Made by a program: the position numbers and the translations under genes | Shown: piece after piece, positions 31,162 through 40,084 of the stretch | How the letters are laid out: each line of letters begins with the position of its first letter | How positions within the stretch are numbered: position 1 is the first letter of the stretch | The notes under the pieces: model-generated | What the model was told of the DNA's origin: nothing | The model's database searches: none | Seen by the model: the letters and a program-made list of their open reading frames with translations, nothing else | Assembly (NCBI GenBank): GCA_963819845.1 | Contig: CAWFXQ010000008.1 | Coordinates: 248,001 to 312,000 of the forward strand | Direction: 5' to 3' | DNA from: DATAGF01 sp963819845 | Lineage (GTDB): Bacteria > Actinomycetota > Thermoleophilia > Miltoncostaeales > Miltoncostaeaceae | Length of the DNA stretch: 64,000 bases

Positions 31162-31637
31162 CGGGGCGTGTCCTTGTCCGCCCGCTGGCGGATGGCGAAG
31201 AGCACGGTGCGGCCGACGAGGTCGCACGTGAACGCGACGAGGAACACGATCCCTGCCGTGAGGCCGATCTCCTCGTCGTAGTTGAGCGCGATCACGAACA
31301 GCACGATGGCGACCAGCCAGGCGCGGGAGATGAACGAGATCCCCGCGAGCCCCACCGCGGCCGTCGGGGACGCGTTGAGCGCGATCTTCCCGGTGAAGAG
31401 CTGCAGCGACCAGTTGGCGATCCAGAGGGCCACCCCGAGCACCCAGCCGTTGAGGGGGGCACCCGCGAGCAGGACGACCGGGAGCGTGAGGACCGCCACG
31501 ATGACGCCGATGGCGGAGGCGATCGCGATGAGGGGACGGGGGAACTCGTCCCCCGGAGCGGCCGGGGCGACCGTGGGGGGCCGGCTCTCGGCCACCGGGA
31601 CTTGCTCGCTGGTGATGCGTCCTCCGTCGTCACGCAC
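31158..31637 (-). CDS. ATP synthase I-like membrane protein
   Basis: The protein has about four membrane segments and precedes atpB, the position of AtpI, which helps c-ring assembly in other bacteria. Sequence similarity to AtpI is weak to my eye, so context carries the call. The start is uncertain: GTG 31637 (or 31649) lacks a ribosome binding site, while GGAGG stands four bases before an ATC codon at 31616. An upstream ATG at 31712 lies above the promoter and is excluded. Confidence 0.75.
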   Translation of the reverse strand: MRDDGGRITSEQVPVAESRPPTVAPAAPGDEFPRPLIAIASAIGVIVAVLTLPVVLLAGAPLNGWVLGVALWIANWSLQLFTGKIALNASPTAAVGLAGISFISRAWLVAIVLFVIALNYDEEIGLTAGIVFLVAFTCDLVGRTVLFAIRQRADKDTPR

Positions 31638-31686
31638 GTCAGGCCGCACACCGCGGGGGGAGCGGGCCCGGCGAAAGGCGCCGCGG

Positions 31687-31692
31687 AGTATA
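31687..31692 (-). promoter_or_regulatory. -10 box of the ATP synthase operon
   Basis: TATACT on the minus strand is near-consensus and would start transcription near 31680. The -35 region falls inside the 28-bp palindrome at 31698-31725 and has no TTGACA-like sequence, which suggests an activator or other regulator. Confidence 0.6.
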
Positions 31693-31697
31693 CCGAC

Positions 31698-31725
31698 GCG
31701 CCGCCCGGCCATGGCCGGGCGGCGC
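31698..31725. promoter_or_regulatory. 28-bp perfect palindrome at the atp promoter
   Basis: A perfect palindrome with core GGCCATGGCC covers the -18 to -45 region of the atp promoter. It is long enough for a dimeric regulator. It could also fold as RNA, but it lies above the predicted transcription start. Confidence 0.6.
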
Positions 31726-31868
31726 CGCGGGGGAGGACGTTCGTCCTGGCCGGCGCGGCGCCGGGCGCGGGAACCCGGCCCTCCCCGGCGAACCAGTGGT
31801 GGGTCAGCCAGTCATGGACCGGCAAGATCCTGCGTATTCAGCCTTTCGACCAGTTGTGCGAGGGTGCC

Positions 31869-32531
31869 GTGACGCGTCACGATCCTCCGATGTCCCGCGC
31901 GCTCGCTCGCCGCGGCGCCGTTCCCCGCCGCCGCTGGGCAGCGGGCGTCGTCGCCGTGGCCGCGATGCTTCCCTGCGCAGTCCCCGCGGCCCTCGCCGAC
32001 ACCGCCGAGGGCGGCCCGTCCCCGCCCGGCTGCGCGCCCCTGCAGGAGATCGATCCGGCGACCGGCAGCACGATCACCAAGATCTTCGCGCGCGCGCGCG
32101 CCGGCGTGCCGGTCGCCCCGGAGGCGATCGAGCCGCCGGCCCTCGTGGCGAGGCGCCCCGCCCTCATCCGGGTGCGGCTCGGGCCGGACCCGCTCGGCAT
32201 CGCCGCCACCCTCGGCATCGCGCCCTCCGCGTTCTGGGGCAGCGCCGGCGCGCACCTGGCGACCTGGGGGCCCGGCTTCTACGTCCGCAGCCCGATCGCG
32301 GCCGACGGCTCGAGCAGCGTCGCGCTCACCCCGCCCCGGCCCGGCTCGGTTCGGATGAGGATGTACGTGCCCGGAACGGCGATCCTCGCGGCTCTCGGCA
32401 CGTGCTCGTTGACGGGCTGGGGCGTCGGCTCGCCGCTGGTCCGGCCGGGCGAGGCGCCGGGGGCGCCGGTGCTGGAGGTTGACGACCGTCCCCAGCCGCC
32501 CCCCGACCCGGGCGGCGAGCCCGCCCCGTAG
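31869..32531 (+). CDS. Secreted protein of unknown function
   Basis: I chose GTG 31869, which has GAGGG before it; ATG 31890 is the alternative. A twin-basic start and hydrophobic segment end at AALADTA, a typical signal peptide. The mature part, about 175 residues, has two Cys that may form a disulfide, a beta-rich middle and a Pro-rich tail. I do not recognise the family. It is divergent from the atp operon and convergent with the WecA-like gene. Confidence 0.75.
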   Translation: MTRHDPPMSRALARRGAVPRRRWAAGVVAVAAMLPCAVPAALADTAEGGPSPPGCAPLQEIDPATGSTITKIFARARAGVPVAPEAIEPPALVARRPALIRVRLGPDPLGIAATLGIAPSAFWGSAGAHLATWGPGFYVRSPIAADGSSSVALTPPRPGSVRMRMYVPGTAILAALGTCSLTGWGVGSPLVRPGEAPGAPVLEVDDRPQPPPDPGGEPAP

Positions 32532-32546
32532 CCCCGCGCGGCCGGG

Positions 32547-33671
32547 CTAGGGCCGTTCGACCATCTCGCCGCGGCGCGCCATGCGGCCCTCGCGCACCAG
32601 CTTCACGACCGGGGTGCTGCGCCACTTGAGGATCTCGAGCACGTAGACCAGGTACAAGGAGGCGGCCAGGGCGATCAGGCCGGCCCCGATCAGGCCGAGG
32701 GTGCCGACGACCTGGATGCCGCCCTTGGGGTCCTGGTAGGGCACGAAGCGCAGCGCCACCGCGACGCCGCCCATCAGGGCGCACCACCCGTAGAGGGCCA
32801 GCACGGTCTTGCGCTGCCCCCAGCCGATGGTGAAGAAGCGGTGGTGGAAGTGGCTGCGGTCGGCGCTGTAGACGGGCAGGCCGTACTTGAGCCGCTTCAG
32901 GATCACGAACGAGGTGTCGAGGATCGGGATCGCGAGGATGACCAGGGGCGCGACGACCGCCACGGCGGCCGTGGTCTTGAGCACGCCGCTGACGGCGACT
33001 CCGGCGATGACGAAGCCGAGGAGCATCGAGCCCGCGTCGCCCATGAAGACGCGCGCGGGGTGGAAGTTGAAGACCAGGAACGCGGCGCAGGCGCCCGCGA
33101 GCGAGGCCGCCATGATCGCCGGGTCGGCCCGGCCCAGCGACGCCGCCAGGATCGCGAAGGTCGTCGCGCCCAGGCCGGTGATGCCGGCGGCCAGCCCGTC
33201 CATGCCGTCGGTGAAGTTGATCATGTTCACCAGGGCCACGAACCAGAGGATCGTCAGCGGGTACTGGGCCCAGCCGAGGTCGCCCACCCCCACGAACGGG
33301 AGCGTGATGTGGTCGATGGTGAGGCCGGCGGCGACGGGGATCGCCGCGCAGGCCGCCTGCCCCGCCAGCTTGACGGCCGGGCTGAGGCCGAAGACGTCGT
33401 TGACCGCCCCGAGGAAGGTGATGAGGATCGCGCCGGTCACCAGCGCCCGCTCGGGCGAGCCCTCGGGGAAGTAGAAGAGCACCGGCACGAGGAAGCCGGC
33501 GAGGATGGCGAGGCCGCCCAGGCGCGGGGTGGGCTCGCTGTGGATGCGCCGGTCCGAGGGGATGTCCACCGCGCCCACCGCCCGCGCCAGCCGCGCCGCC
33601 ACCGGGGTCGTCGCCAGCACCACGAGGGCCGCGACGAGCGCGCACAGGATGGGGATGAGGGTGGTCGTCAC
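32547..33671 (-). CDS. Undecaprenyl-phosphate N-acetylglucosaminyl 1-phosphate transferase (WecA/TagO type)
   Basis: The enzyme starts lipid-linked wall polymer synthesis by moving a sugar 1-phosphate to undecaprenyl phosphate. The 374 residues have about 11 membrane segments and the MraY/WecA motifs IPSDRRIHSEPTPRLGG, NMINFTDGMDGLAAG, VFMGDAGSMLLGF and the cytoplasmic His-rich loop RSHFHHRF. The start is GTG 33671. It probably works with the LCP ligase and sugar-nucleotide genes at 10-17 kb. Confidence 0.93.
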   Translation of the reverse strand: MTTTLIPILCALVAALVVLATTPVAARLARAVGAVDIPSDRRIHSEPTPRLGGLAILAGFLVPVLFYFPEGSPERALVTGAILITFLGAVNDVFGLSPAVKLAGQAACAAIPVAAGLTIDHITLPFVGVGDLGWAQYPLTILWFVALVNMINFTDGMDGLAAGITGLGATTFAILAASLGRADPAIMAASLAGACAAFLVFNFHPARVFMGDAGSMLLGFVIAGVAVSGVLKTTAAVAVVAPLVILAIPILDTSFVILKRLKYGLPVYSADRSHFHHRFFTIGWGQRKTVLALYGWCALMGGVAVALRFVPYQDPKGGIQVVGTLGLIGAGLIALAASLYLVYVLEILKWRSTPVVKLVREGRMARRGEMVERP

Positions 33672-33726
33672 GGGGAGGGGGCCACGAGGGCCCTGGGGGA
33701 TTCTAGGTGGCCCGGCGCAAGCCCTT

Positions 33727-33738
33727 CAACGATCGTTG
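33727..33738. repeat. 12-bp perfect palindrome before an SGNH hydrolase promoter
   Basis: CAACGATCGTTG lies six bases before the -35 TTGACG of the plus-strand promoter and within the short gap between divergent genes. It is a possible operator. Confidence 0.4.
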
Positions 33739-33744
33739 CGGGTG

Positions 33745-33774
33745 TTGACGGCGGAGGCCGGGCCGACGTAGCCT
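33745..33774 (+). promoter_or_regulatory. Leaderless promoter of the SGNH hydrolase gene
   Basis: TTGACG (33745-33750) and TAGCCT (33769-33774) are 18 bases apart, and TAGCCT ends six bases before the GTG at 33781, so transcription should start on the start codon. Confidence 0.6.
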
Positions 33775-33780
33775 GGGACC

Positions 33781-35386
33781 GTGCCCCGCCCGCGCGACTC
33801 GGCCGGCGTGACCCCGGACATGCGCGATCCGGCGACGCCCGACGAGGTCCTCGTCTCGGCGGTCGCCCCCGCGCCCTTCGACGACCCGACGCTGGGCATC
33901 GAGGTGGCGCCGCCGCCTCCGGCGGACGCGCCGCCGCGCAACCGCCTGGTGACGATCGGCGACTCGCTGACGATGGGGTTCCAGAACTACGCCGCCTTCC
34001 GCACCGAGATGTCCTACCCGGCGATCGTGGCGCACGAGCTCGGCATCGGCGACGCGTTCCGGTTCCCCCGGTACGACGGCCCCGGGGACGGCCTCCCGCT
34101 CAACCTCGAGGCGCTGGTGCGCGACCTCGAGGCGCGCTTCGGCTCGCGCATCGACATCTGGGAGGCGCCCGGCGCGCTCCTGCGCATCCGCCGCTGGCTC
34201 GAGGCCCACGAGGACCACTGGGAGCGCGGCCCGGGCGCCCGCTTCTCCCCGCCGCGGGAGATCAACCACAACCTGGGCGTGTCGGGCCGGTCGTTCTACG
34301 AGGCCGTTCGCGAGACGGCGCGCCGGCTGCAGCGCGGCATCAACCCCCCGCGCGACAGCCTCCTCGATCCGCTCCTGCCCGAGGACGCGGACCAGCGGAT
34401 GGCGCTGCGCGTGCTCGCCTCGGCCGACGGGATGGACCTGACGGCCTTCCAGGCCGCCGAGGCCCTCGGGGCCCAGACGGGCGGCGGCCACGACCCGGAC
34501 CACGGGATCGAGACGCTCGTCGTGATGCTCGGCGCCAACGGCGCCCTCGGGTCGGTCGTGCGCCTGCGGGTCGAGTGGCAGCGCACCGACCCGCACCGTC
34601 GCCGGGCGGCGACGGTGCTCGCCCCGTCCGTCTTCCGGGCGGACCTCACGCGGGCGGTTGCGCGCGTGCGCCGCATCCGCGCCCGCCTGGTCATCTGGGC
34701 GACGGTGCCCCACGTCACGATCGCCCCGATCGCGCGCGGCGTGGACGAGAAGGTCCGGCAGGGCTCGCGCTACTTCGAGCACTACACCTATCCCTGGATC
34801 GCGGGCGACCGGTTCAACCGGGCGTGGGACCCGCACATCACGCACGCGCAGGCGCGGGCGGTCGACGCCGCGATCGACCAGTACAACGACGACATCGCCC
34901 GGGCCGTCGCCGCCGCCCGCCGCGCCGGGCGCGACTGGCGCATCCTCGACCTCGCGGGCCTGCTGGACCGGCTCGCCCACCGGCGCTACCTGCAGGACCG
35001 GCGCGCCCAGCCGCCGTGGTGGACGCCGTACCCGCTGCCGCCCGAGCTCTCCGCCCTCCGCCCGGTGCCCGACTCGCGGTTCCTGTTCGACCGACGACTC
35101 CGGCGCCCGGGACGCGGGAGGCCTCTTCAGCCTCGACGGCGTCCACCCCACCACGATCGGCTACGGCATCATGGCCCAGCAGGTCGTTGACGTCATGGGC
35201 GGCGCGGGGATCCGTTTCCACCGGCCCGACGGGTCGCCCCGCGCCTGGCCGGTGGGGGTCGACATGGGCCGGGTGCTGGCGGAGGACACCCTGATCCAGA
35301 GCCCGCCGCGCTCGGCCGACTCATCGCTGCGCACGCTCGGCTGGGTCCATCGCAACCTGCCCTTCGTGCGCGACGTCATCTCCTGA
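33781..35386 (+). CDS. SGNH/GDSL-like hydrolase (one frameshift)
   Basis: The protein, about 534 residues after correction, has the block I motif TIGDSLTMGF (catalytic Ser), a conserved Gly/Asn region (MLGANGALG) and, after a frameshift near 35090, the block V motif SLDGVHPTTIGYG with the catalytic Asp and His. Removing one base in GACCGACG restores the frame. SGNH enzymes are esterases or deacetylases; the substrate is unknown. No signal peptide is visible. The last 66 bases overlap the convergent SDR gene. Confidence 0.82.
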
Positions 35387-36172
35387 CCGCGAGGCCCGGT
35401 GGGCCAGCCCCGCGGCACGCAGCACGAGGCCGCGCGGCAGCAGGCGGCCGGCCAGCATCGAGCCGCGCGCGACGACGCCGGCCGGCGCCCGGCGGCGGCC
35501 GGCGCGAAGCGCCCGCCAGGTGGCCCGCACCACGAGGTTGACGTCGTCCATGGGCACGGCCCAGTGGACCGTCCCGTCCGAGCCGGCCGACATGGCGAAC
35601 TCGGTGCGGGTCGGGCCGGGGCACACGGCCAGGGCCCGAACCCCCGTGCCGCGCAGCTCCTCGGCCAGCGCCTCGGCGAAGTGCAGCTCGAAGGCCTTGC
35701 TGGCCGCGTAGGTGGCCATGTAGGGCACCGGCTGCCACGCCGCGGCCGAGCTCACGACCACCAGCGCCCCGCGCCCGCGCGCGACCATGCGCGGCAGGGC
35801 GTGGGCGGCGAGATCGACCACGGCCACGCAGTTCAGCCGCACCATGTCGGCCTCGCGCGCCCGGTCGAGCCCCCAGAGCGGGCCGTGCGAGCCCACGCCG
35901 GCGTTGAGGATCACCAGGTCCGGCGGCGGGGCCTCGTCGATGGCGGCGCGGCAGGCCGCCAGCCCCGCCTCGGTGGCCAGGTCGGCGACCACCGGCCGGG
36001 CCTCGACCCCGTGGACCTCCCGGGCCCGGCGCGCCAGCGCGCGCAGCCGCTCCTCCCGCCGCGCGACGACGACCAGCGGGTGGCCGCGGGCGGCCAGGGC
36101 GTCGGCGTAGGCCCAGCCGATGCCCGACGAGGCGCCCGTGACCAGCGCCGGGCCCCGGCCCTCCCCCCTCAC
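35321..36172 (-). CDS. Short-chain dehydrogenase/reductase
   Basis: The 283 residues show the nucleotide motif TGASSGIGWAYA, the NAG motif (LNAGVG), the catalytic Ser in VVVSSAAAW and the YAASK active site. The charged pattern after the second strand (ARREERL) favours NADPH. The substrate is unknown. The GTG start overlaps the upp stop as GTGA, and the 3' end overlaps the SGNH gene. Confidence 0.9.
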   Translation of the reverse strand: MRGEGRGPALVTGASSGIGWAYADALAARGHPLVVVARREERLRALARRAREVHGVEARPVVADLATEAGLAACRAAIDEAPPPDLVILNAGVGSHGPLWGLDRAREADMVRLNCVAVVDLAAHALPRMVARGRGALVVVSSAAAWQPVPYMATYAASKAFELHFAEALAEELRGTGVRALAVCPGPTRTEFAMSAGSDGTVHWAVPMDDVNLVVRATWRALRAGRRRAPAGVVARGSMLAGRLLPRGLVLRAAGLAHRASRSGDDVAHEGQVAMDPAERAQR

Positions 36173-36813
36173 CCGCCGGCGGCCTCGGCGAAGAGCCGGT
36201 CGCCGGCGTCGCCGAGCCCGGGCACGATGAACCCGCGGGCGTCCAGCCCGCCGTCGATGGCGGCCACGGTGATCGGCGTGTCCGGGTCGGCGGCCGCGAC
36301 CGCGGCGAGGCCCTCGGGGGCGGCGATCAGCCCCACCATGTGGAGGCGCCCCGCGCCGGCGGCCCTCAGCCTCGCCAGAGCGGCCGCGGCCGACCCGCCG
36401 GTGGCGATCATGGGGTCGAGCAGCACGACCTCGTCGTCGGCCAGCCCGGCGGGCAGGCTCTCGAGGTACGCCCGGGGCATCAGGGTGCGCTCGTCGCGCT
36501 CGAGGCCGAGGAACCCGACCCGGGTGTCGTCGGGCAGCAGGTCCAGGCCCGGCTCGAGCATCGCCAGGCCGGCGCGCAGCACGGGCACGAGCGTGATCCG
36601 GCGCGCGGGCACCCGCGTCCGTGCAGGGGCGAGCGGGGTCTGCACCTGCGCGTCGCGTCCCTCCACGTCCGAGAGCGCGGCCGCGAGCACCAGGGCCGTC
36701 AGCGCCCCGGCGTGGCGGCGGAACTCCCCCGAGGGGGTCGCGGCGTCGCGCAGGCGCGCGAGGTGGTGGCCGGCGAGGGGCCCGGGGATGGCGAGCGGCG
36801 GGCGGGCGGCCAC
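36169..36813 (-). CDS. upp: Uracil phosphoribosyltransferase
   Basis: The enzyme makes UMP from uracil and PRPP in pyrimidine salvage. The 214 residues contain the PRPP loop LLDPMIATGGSA and the uracil-binding C-terminal motif GFIVPGLGDAGDRLF. The GTG start at 36813 has TAGGGT six bases before it, a leaderless layout in which the TAG is also the stop codon of the upstream gene. Confidence 0.95.
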   Translation of the reverse strand: MAARPPLAIPGPLAGHHLARLRDAATPSGEFRRHAGALTALVLAAALSDVEGRDAQVQTPLAPARTRVPARRITLVPVLRAGLAMLEPGLDLLPDDTRVGFLGLERDERTLMPRAYLESLPAGLADDEVVLLDPMIATGGSAAAALARLRAAGAGRLHMVGLIAAPEGLAAVAAADPDTPITVAAIDGGLDARGFIVPGLGDAGDRLFAEAAGG

Positions 36814-36819
36814 CCGCGC

Positions 36820-36825
36820 ACCCTA
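36820..36825 (-). promoter_or_regulatory. Leaderless -10 box for upp
   Basis: TAGGGT on the minus strand overlaps the stop codon of the 66-residue gene and ends six bases before the upp GTG. Confidence 0.5.
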
Positions 36826-37023
36826 GTGCTCCCGGGCTCGGGTGGTGAGCGGGGCCGGGGCGCGCTCGTCCCGGCGCAGCAGCCGGACCGCCGCCGCGCG
36901 GAGGCGGGCGGCGGCCGAGGCGCCCTGGCCACCGGCGGCGCGGCCATGTGCCGCCGCCAGGGCGATGCGGTCGCGCTCGATCTCCCTCGCGATCATCCGG
37001 CTCATCTCGGGATGCAGCATCAT
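36823..37023 (-). CDS. Small basic helical protein, 66 residues
   Basis: The sequence begins MMLHPEMSRMIAREIERDR and continues as one amphipathic, Arg/Ala-rich helix. Similar short proteins starting HPEM are common in actinobacteria, and their role is unknown. GAGG lies before the ATG. The start overlaps the stop of the membrane protein gene as ATGA, so it is the last member of the DUF1501/DUF1800 operon or rides with it. Confidence 0.7.
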   Translation of the reverse strand: MMLHPEMSRMIAREIERDRIALAAAHGRAAGGQGASAAARLRAAAVRLLRRDERAPAPLTTRAREH

Positions 37024-38081
37024 CGATCCTCGTCTCGTGGGGCGGCGGGCCCTCCCGCGGGGGCCGCGCCCCCGCCGCCGAGGGTCGCCACGCGGGCGAT
37101 CAGCCGCAGGAAGGCGGCCTCGGTGAAGCCGAGCGCGAAGCTGACCGCCGCGAGGCCGCTGGCGCCGCCGCCGATGGCGACGATGCCGGAGCGGTTGACC
37201 AGGAAGGCCAGCATCCCGGCGGTGGCCCCGACGGTCACCTGGGCCAGGAAGAAGGGGGTGAACTCCCGGATCTGGGCGCCGGGCACGAGGTCGTCGCGCA
37301 CCCGGATGAGGGTGCCGAGCGCCGCCCCGAGGGCCCCGGCGGAGGCCGCGAGCTGGAGCACGTGGTCGTCGCCCTCCACCAGCGCGATCGCCAGGGCGAA
37401 GGCGGCGCTCGCCACCAGCACCACCGGCGCGATCAGGCGCAGGGCCCGCAGGCTCAGCTCGTTGCGGTTGCGCACCGGCACGTCGTCGAAGTGCTTGGCC
37501 GCGACCAGCTGCTGCAGCATCCGGCGGGTGAGGCCCACGGCGTCCGGATCGGCGGGGCCGCGGCCGTGCCCGCCCATGCCGGTCAGCACCGGCGGCGTGC
37601 GGCGGCCGTACATGGTGCTCCAGTGAAGGCCGGTGCCGCGGCGCTCCATGAAGAAGGCGGCGGCCCGCTCGCGGATGTACTTCTCGTCGCCCAGGTCGAT
37701 GAGCAGGGCCTCGAGCCGGAAGCGCCGCGCCAGGAGGACCTCGACGGTCCACGGCGCTCGGCGCGGCAGGCTGGCGGCCTCGGTCAGCTCGGCGAGGTCG
37801 GGCGCGGTGAGGTTGACGCGGCGGTGGATGCCCTCGGCGTCGGAGATGAGCCGCGCGAGGTTGCGCAGCACCTTGCGGAACTCGGGGTCGCGGACGTCCG
37901 AGCTCCAGACCACCCCGTGGCGCTCGGCGGTCTCGCGGCCCAGGGGCCAGCGGCAGGCCAGCAGCGCCTCGATCCGCTCGATCTGCGTCCGCGCCACCGC
38001 CGCGAAGCGGTCGACGAGGGCCGCCTCGGGGTCGGGCCGGTGGCCGTTCTCGCCGCGTCTCCGTGTGAGGGTCTCGCGCAT
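37020..38081 (-). CDS. Membrane protein of unknown function
   Basis: The 353 residues have a soluble, charged N-terminal half (about 1-205) and a C-terminal half with four or five hydrophobic segments (about 210-330) and a Gly/Ala/Pro tail. No catalytic motif is obvious. The long helical N-terminus and repeated Arg suggest a cytoplasmic domain. It lies 24 bases downstream of the cupredoxin-like gene and overlaps the next small gene. Confidence 0.75.
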   Translation of the reverse strand: MRETLTRRRGENGHRPDPEAALVDRFAAVARTQIERIEALLACRWPLGRETAERHGVVWSSDVRDPEFRKVLRNLARLISDAEGIHRRVNLTAPDLAELTEAASLPRRAPWTVEVLLARRFRLEALLIDLGDEKYIRERAAAFFMERRGTGLHWSTMYGRRTPPVLTGMGGHGRGPADPDAVGLTRRMLQQLVAAKHFDDVPVRNRNELSLRALRLIAPVVLVASAAFALAIALVEGDDHVLQLAASAGALGAALGTLIRVRDDLVPGAQIREFTPFFLAQVTVGATAGMLAFLVNRSGIVAIGGGASGLAAVSFALGFTEAAFLRLIARVATLGGGGAAPAGGPAAPRDEDR

Positions 38082-38105
38082 CGCGGCGACCCTCTCCGAC
38101 GCCGC

Positions 38106-38579
38106 TTACCCGGCTCTAACGACCTGCCGCTTCAGGGCCCGGCGCGCCGGGCGGTAGGAGCGCGACGGGTTGACGCGCGCCTCGATGGTCGACACCATCC
38201 CGTAGAGCTCGTGGGACTGGGGCGTGCCCTCGAACAGCGAGCACCAGATCTTCCAGGTGCCCGGCGTGAGGGTCGCCTGGATCTCGGAGGTGCCGCTCGG
38301 CCCGAGGTAGACGCGGTGCAGGGTGCCCGTCGCGTCCACCAGGGAGAGGTCGTGGTCGTCCATCCCCCGGTTGTAGACGCGCAGCGTGACCGGCCCGGCG
38401 GCCACGACGCGCTTGGACGGGATCACCGTCCACTCGTCCTCGTTGACCGCCAGGGAGCTCGGCAGCGGCGGCGGCGGCGGGAGCGTGAGGCGGTGGACGC
38501 GCGGGGCCGCGACGGCCGTCGCGGCCGCCAGCAGCGAGACCAGGATCAGGGCCCCCGCGATGCGCGCGGGCAGCCTCAC
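38106..38579 (-). CDS. Exported cupredoxin-like protein
   Basis: The 157 residues start at a GTG overlapping the DUF1501 stop. A signal peptide (about 1-26) is followed by a Pro-rich linker and a beta-sandwich with VTLRVYNRGMDDHDLSL and WKIWCSLF, then a His and Met (SHELYGM). His, Cys, His and Met in this order are the ligands of type-1 copper sites. The Cys-to-second-His spacing is wider than usual, so copper binding is likely but not certain. Confidence 0.8.
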   Translation of the reverse strand: MRLPARIAGALILVSLLAAATAVAAPRVHRLTLPPPPPLPSSLAVNEDEWTVIPSKRVVAAGPVTLRVYNRGMDDHDLSLVDATGTLHRVYLGPSGTSEIQATLTPGTWKIWCSLFEGTPQSHELYGMVSTIEARVNPSRSYRPARRALKRQVVRAG

Positions 38580-40084
38580 CCGACCAGGGGCCCCCCGAGG
38601 GGGAAGGGCCCGCCGGGGATCACTGCGCCCGGATCGCCGCCGAGCCACTCGGCGACGACCGAGCTGTACACCGCCCGGAAGTCGGTGGTGACGCGCAGGT
38701 CGCCGTTGTAGAGCTGCGTCAGTCCCGGGAAGCCGCCGCGGAAGCCGCCGACGACCGACGAGCCCATGGCCATCATCAGCCCGCCCGCGCCGTGGTCGGT
38801 GCCGTTGTCGTTCTCCGCGACGCGGCGGCCGAACTCCGAGAACACGATGGTCATGACGCGGCCCTCGATGCCGCGGGCGACGAGGTCGTCGCGGAAGGCG
38901 GCGAGGGCGCGGGACAGGGTCGTGAGCTGCGGGTCCTGGCTGTTGAGCTGGTTGCCGTGCGTGTCGAACGACCCCCAGTCGAGGGTGATGACCTTGGTGC
39001 CCAGGTTGGCCGCCAGCAGGATCGCGGCGAGCTGGAGCCGGGTTGACAGGTCGGACTGCGGGTACCCGGCGCCGCCGGGCGCGCCGGCGAGCGACCGCAG
39101 CGACCGCGAGACCTGCACCGTGCGGCCGTAGGTCTGGCGCGCGTGCGCGAGGCCGGCGTTGCCCTTGCCCGTCGCCACCCCGGCCAGGGGAGCCATCTGC
39201 TCGGTGGTGTTGACGAGGTTCGTCGCCACGTTGTTGACCCGGAACTCGACGCCGTTCAGGCTGCGGACCGCGCTGACCGGCGCCTTGGCCGAGCGGATCT
39301 GCTTCGAGATGCTCGAGTCGATCGAGACCGCCTGGAGGGGGTTGTCGGGCGACCCGTAGAGGTCGAGCCAGCGGCCCAGCCACCCGGTGGTCATCTTCTG
39401 CAGCGCGCCCGCGAACCAGTAGTCGCGGCTGTCGAAGTGCGACCGGTTGGCCGGGGTGTAGTCGGCCGCGGGCCAGACGGCCAGGTCCGACCCCGGCCCG
39501 CCCGAGCCGTCGCCGTACAGCGTGTCGAAGCCCTTGGTGTCGTTGTTGTTGCCGGTGCCCGACACGCCGACGTTGGCCCAGGCGTGGGCGCCGCCGGTGC
39601 CGGGCATGACGGTTGACCCCACGCGGCCCCCGGCGCCGGGCGTCGAGGGCCCCTGGGCGCGGTAGAGGCCGGGCCGCGCCGCCTGGTAGGCGGCGTGCTC
39701 CCCGACGGGCACGATGGTGTTGAGCCCGTCGTTGCCGCCGTTGAGGAAGATCATCACGACCTGGTTGGCGGGGCTCGCTCCCTCGGCGACGGCCGCCTCG
39801 TAGGCGCGCGTCCAGTCGATCCTCGTCGCGGCGTACACCGAGGCGAGGCCCACGACGCCGTTGCGCAGGAACGCCCGCCGGTCCATGCCCTTGATGCGCG
39901 GGACGCCGTCGGGGAAGCCCGCCATCGCGTTGACCGGGATCGGCATCCGGTTGACCGGGTCGAGGCCGTGCATGAGGCTGTCCGACCGGGCGCAGTCGGC
40001 GCACCGGATGGCCTCGGCGGTGCCCGGGTCGTGGCCCGGGTCCGGCACGGCGCCGTCTCGGTCGATCTGCGACTCGTCGGTCAT
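38576..40084 (-). CDS. DUF1501 family protein with Tat-like signal
   Basis: DUF1501 proteins are distant members of the alkaline-phosphatase/sulfatase superfamily with unknown activity. The 502 residues have a twin-arginine motif (MDRRAFLRNG, about residue 66) and then the family motifs VVMIFLNGGNDGLNTIVP, TLDWGSFDTHGNQ and FSEFGRRVAENDNGTDHG. The residues before the Tat motif include a CADC pair. The start overlaps the DUF1800 stop as TGATG. The tight linkage to DUF1800 is the usual arrangement in bacteria. Confidence 0.93.
   Translation of the reverse strand: MTDESQIDRDGAVPDPGHDPGTAEAIRCADCARSDSLMHGLDPVNRMPIPVNAMAGFPDGVPRIKGMDRRAFLRNGVVGLASVYAATRIDWTRAYEAAVAEGASPANQVVMIFLNGGNDGLNTIVPVGEHAAYQAARPGLYRAQGPSTPGAGGRVGSTVMPGTGGAHAWANVGVSGTGNNNDTKGFDTLYGDGSGGPGSDLAVWPAADYTPANRSHFDSRDYWFAGALQKMTTGWLGRWLDLYGSPDNPLQAVSIDSSISKQIRSAKAPVSAVRSLNGVEFRVNNVATNLVNTTEQMAPLAGVATGKGNAGLAHARQTYGRTVQVSRSLRSLAGAPGGAGYPQSDLSTRLQLAAILLAANLGTKVITLDWGSFDTHGNQLNSQDPQLTTLSRALAAFRDDLVARGIEGRVMTIVFSEFGRRVAENDNGTDHGAGGLMMAMGSSVVGGFRGGFPGLTQLYNGDLRVTTDFRAVYSSVVAEWLGGDPGAVIPGGPFPLGGPLVG

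Noticed and set aside
31812..31872. A minus-strand stretch reading LAQLVERLNTQDLAGP, a pattern often produced by translating tRNA genes.
   Set aside because: The bases do not fold as a tRNA: the expected D-stem does not pair and no GTTCRA T-loop follows. It is also outside any coding frame I trust.
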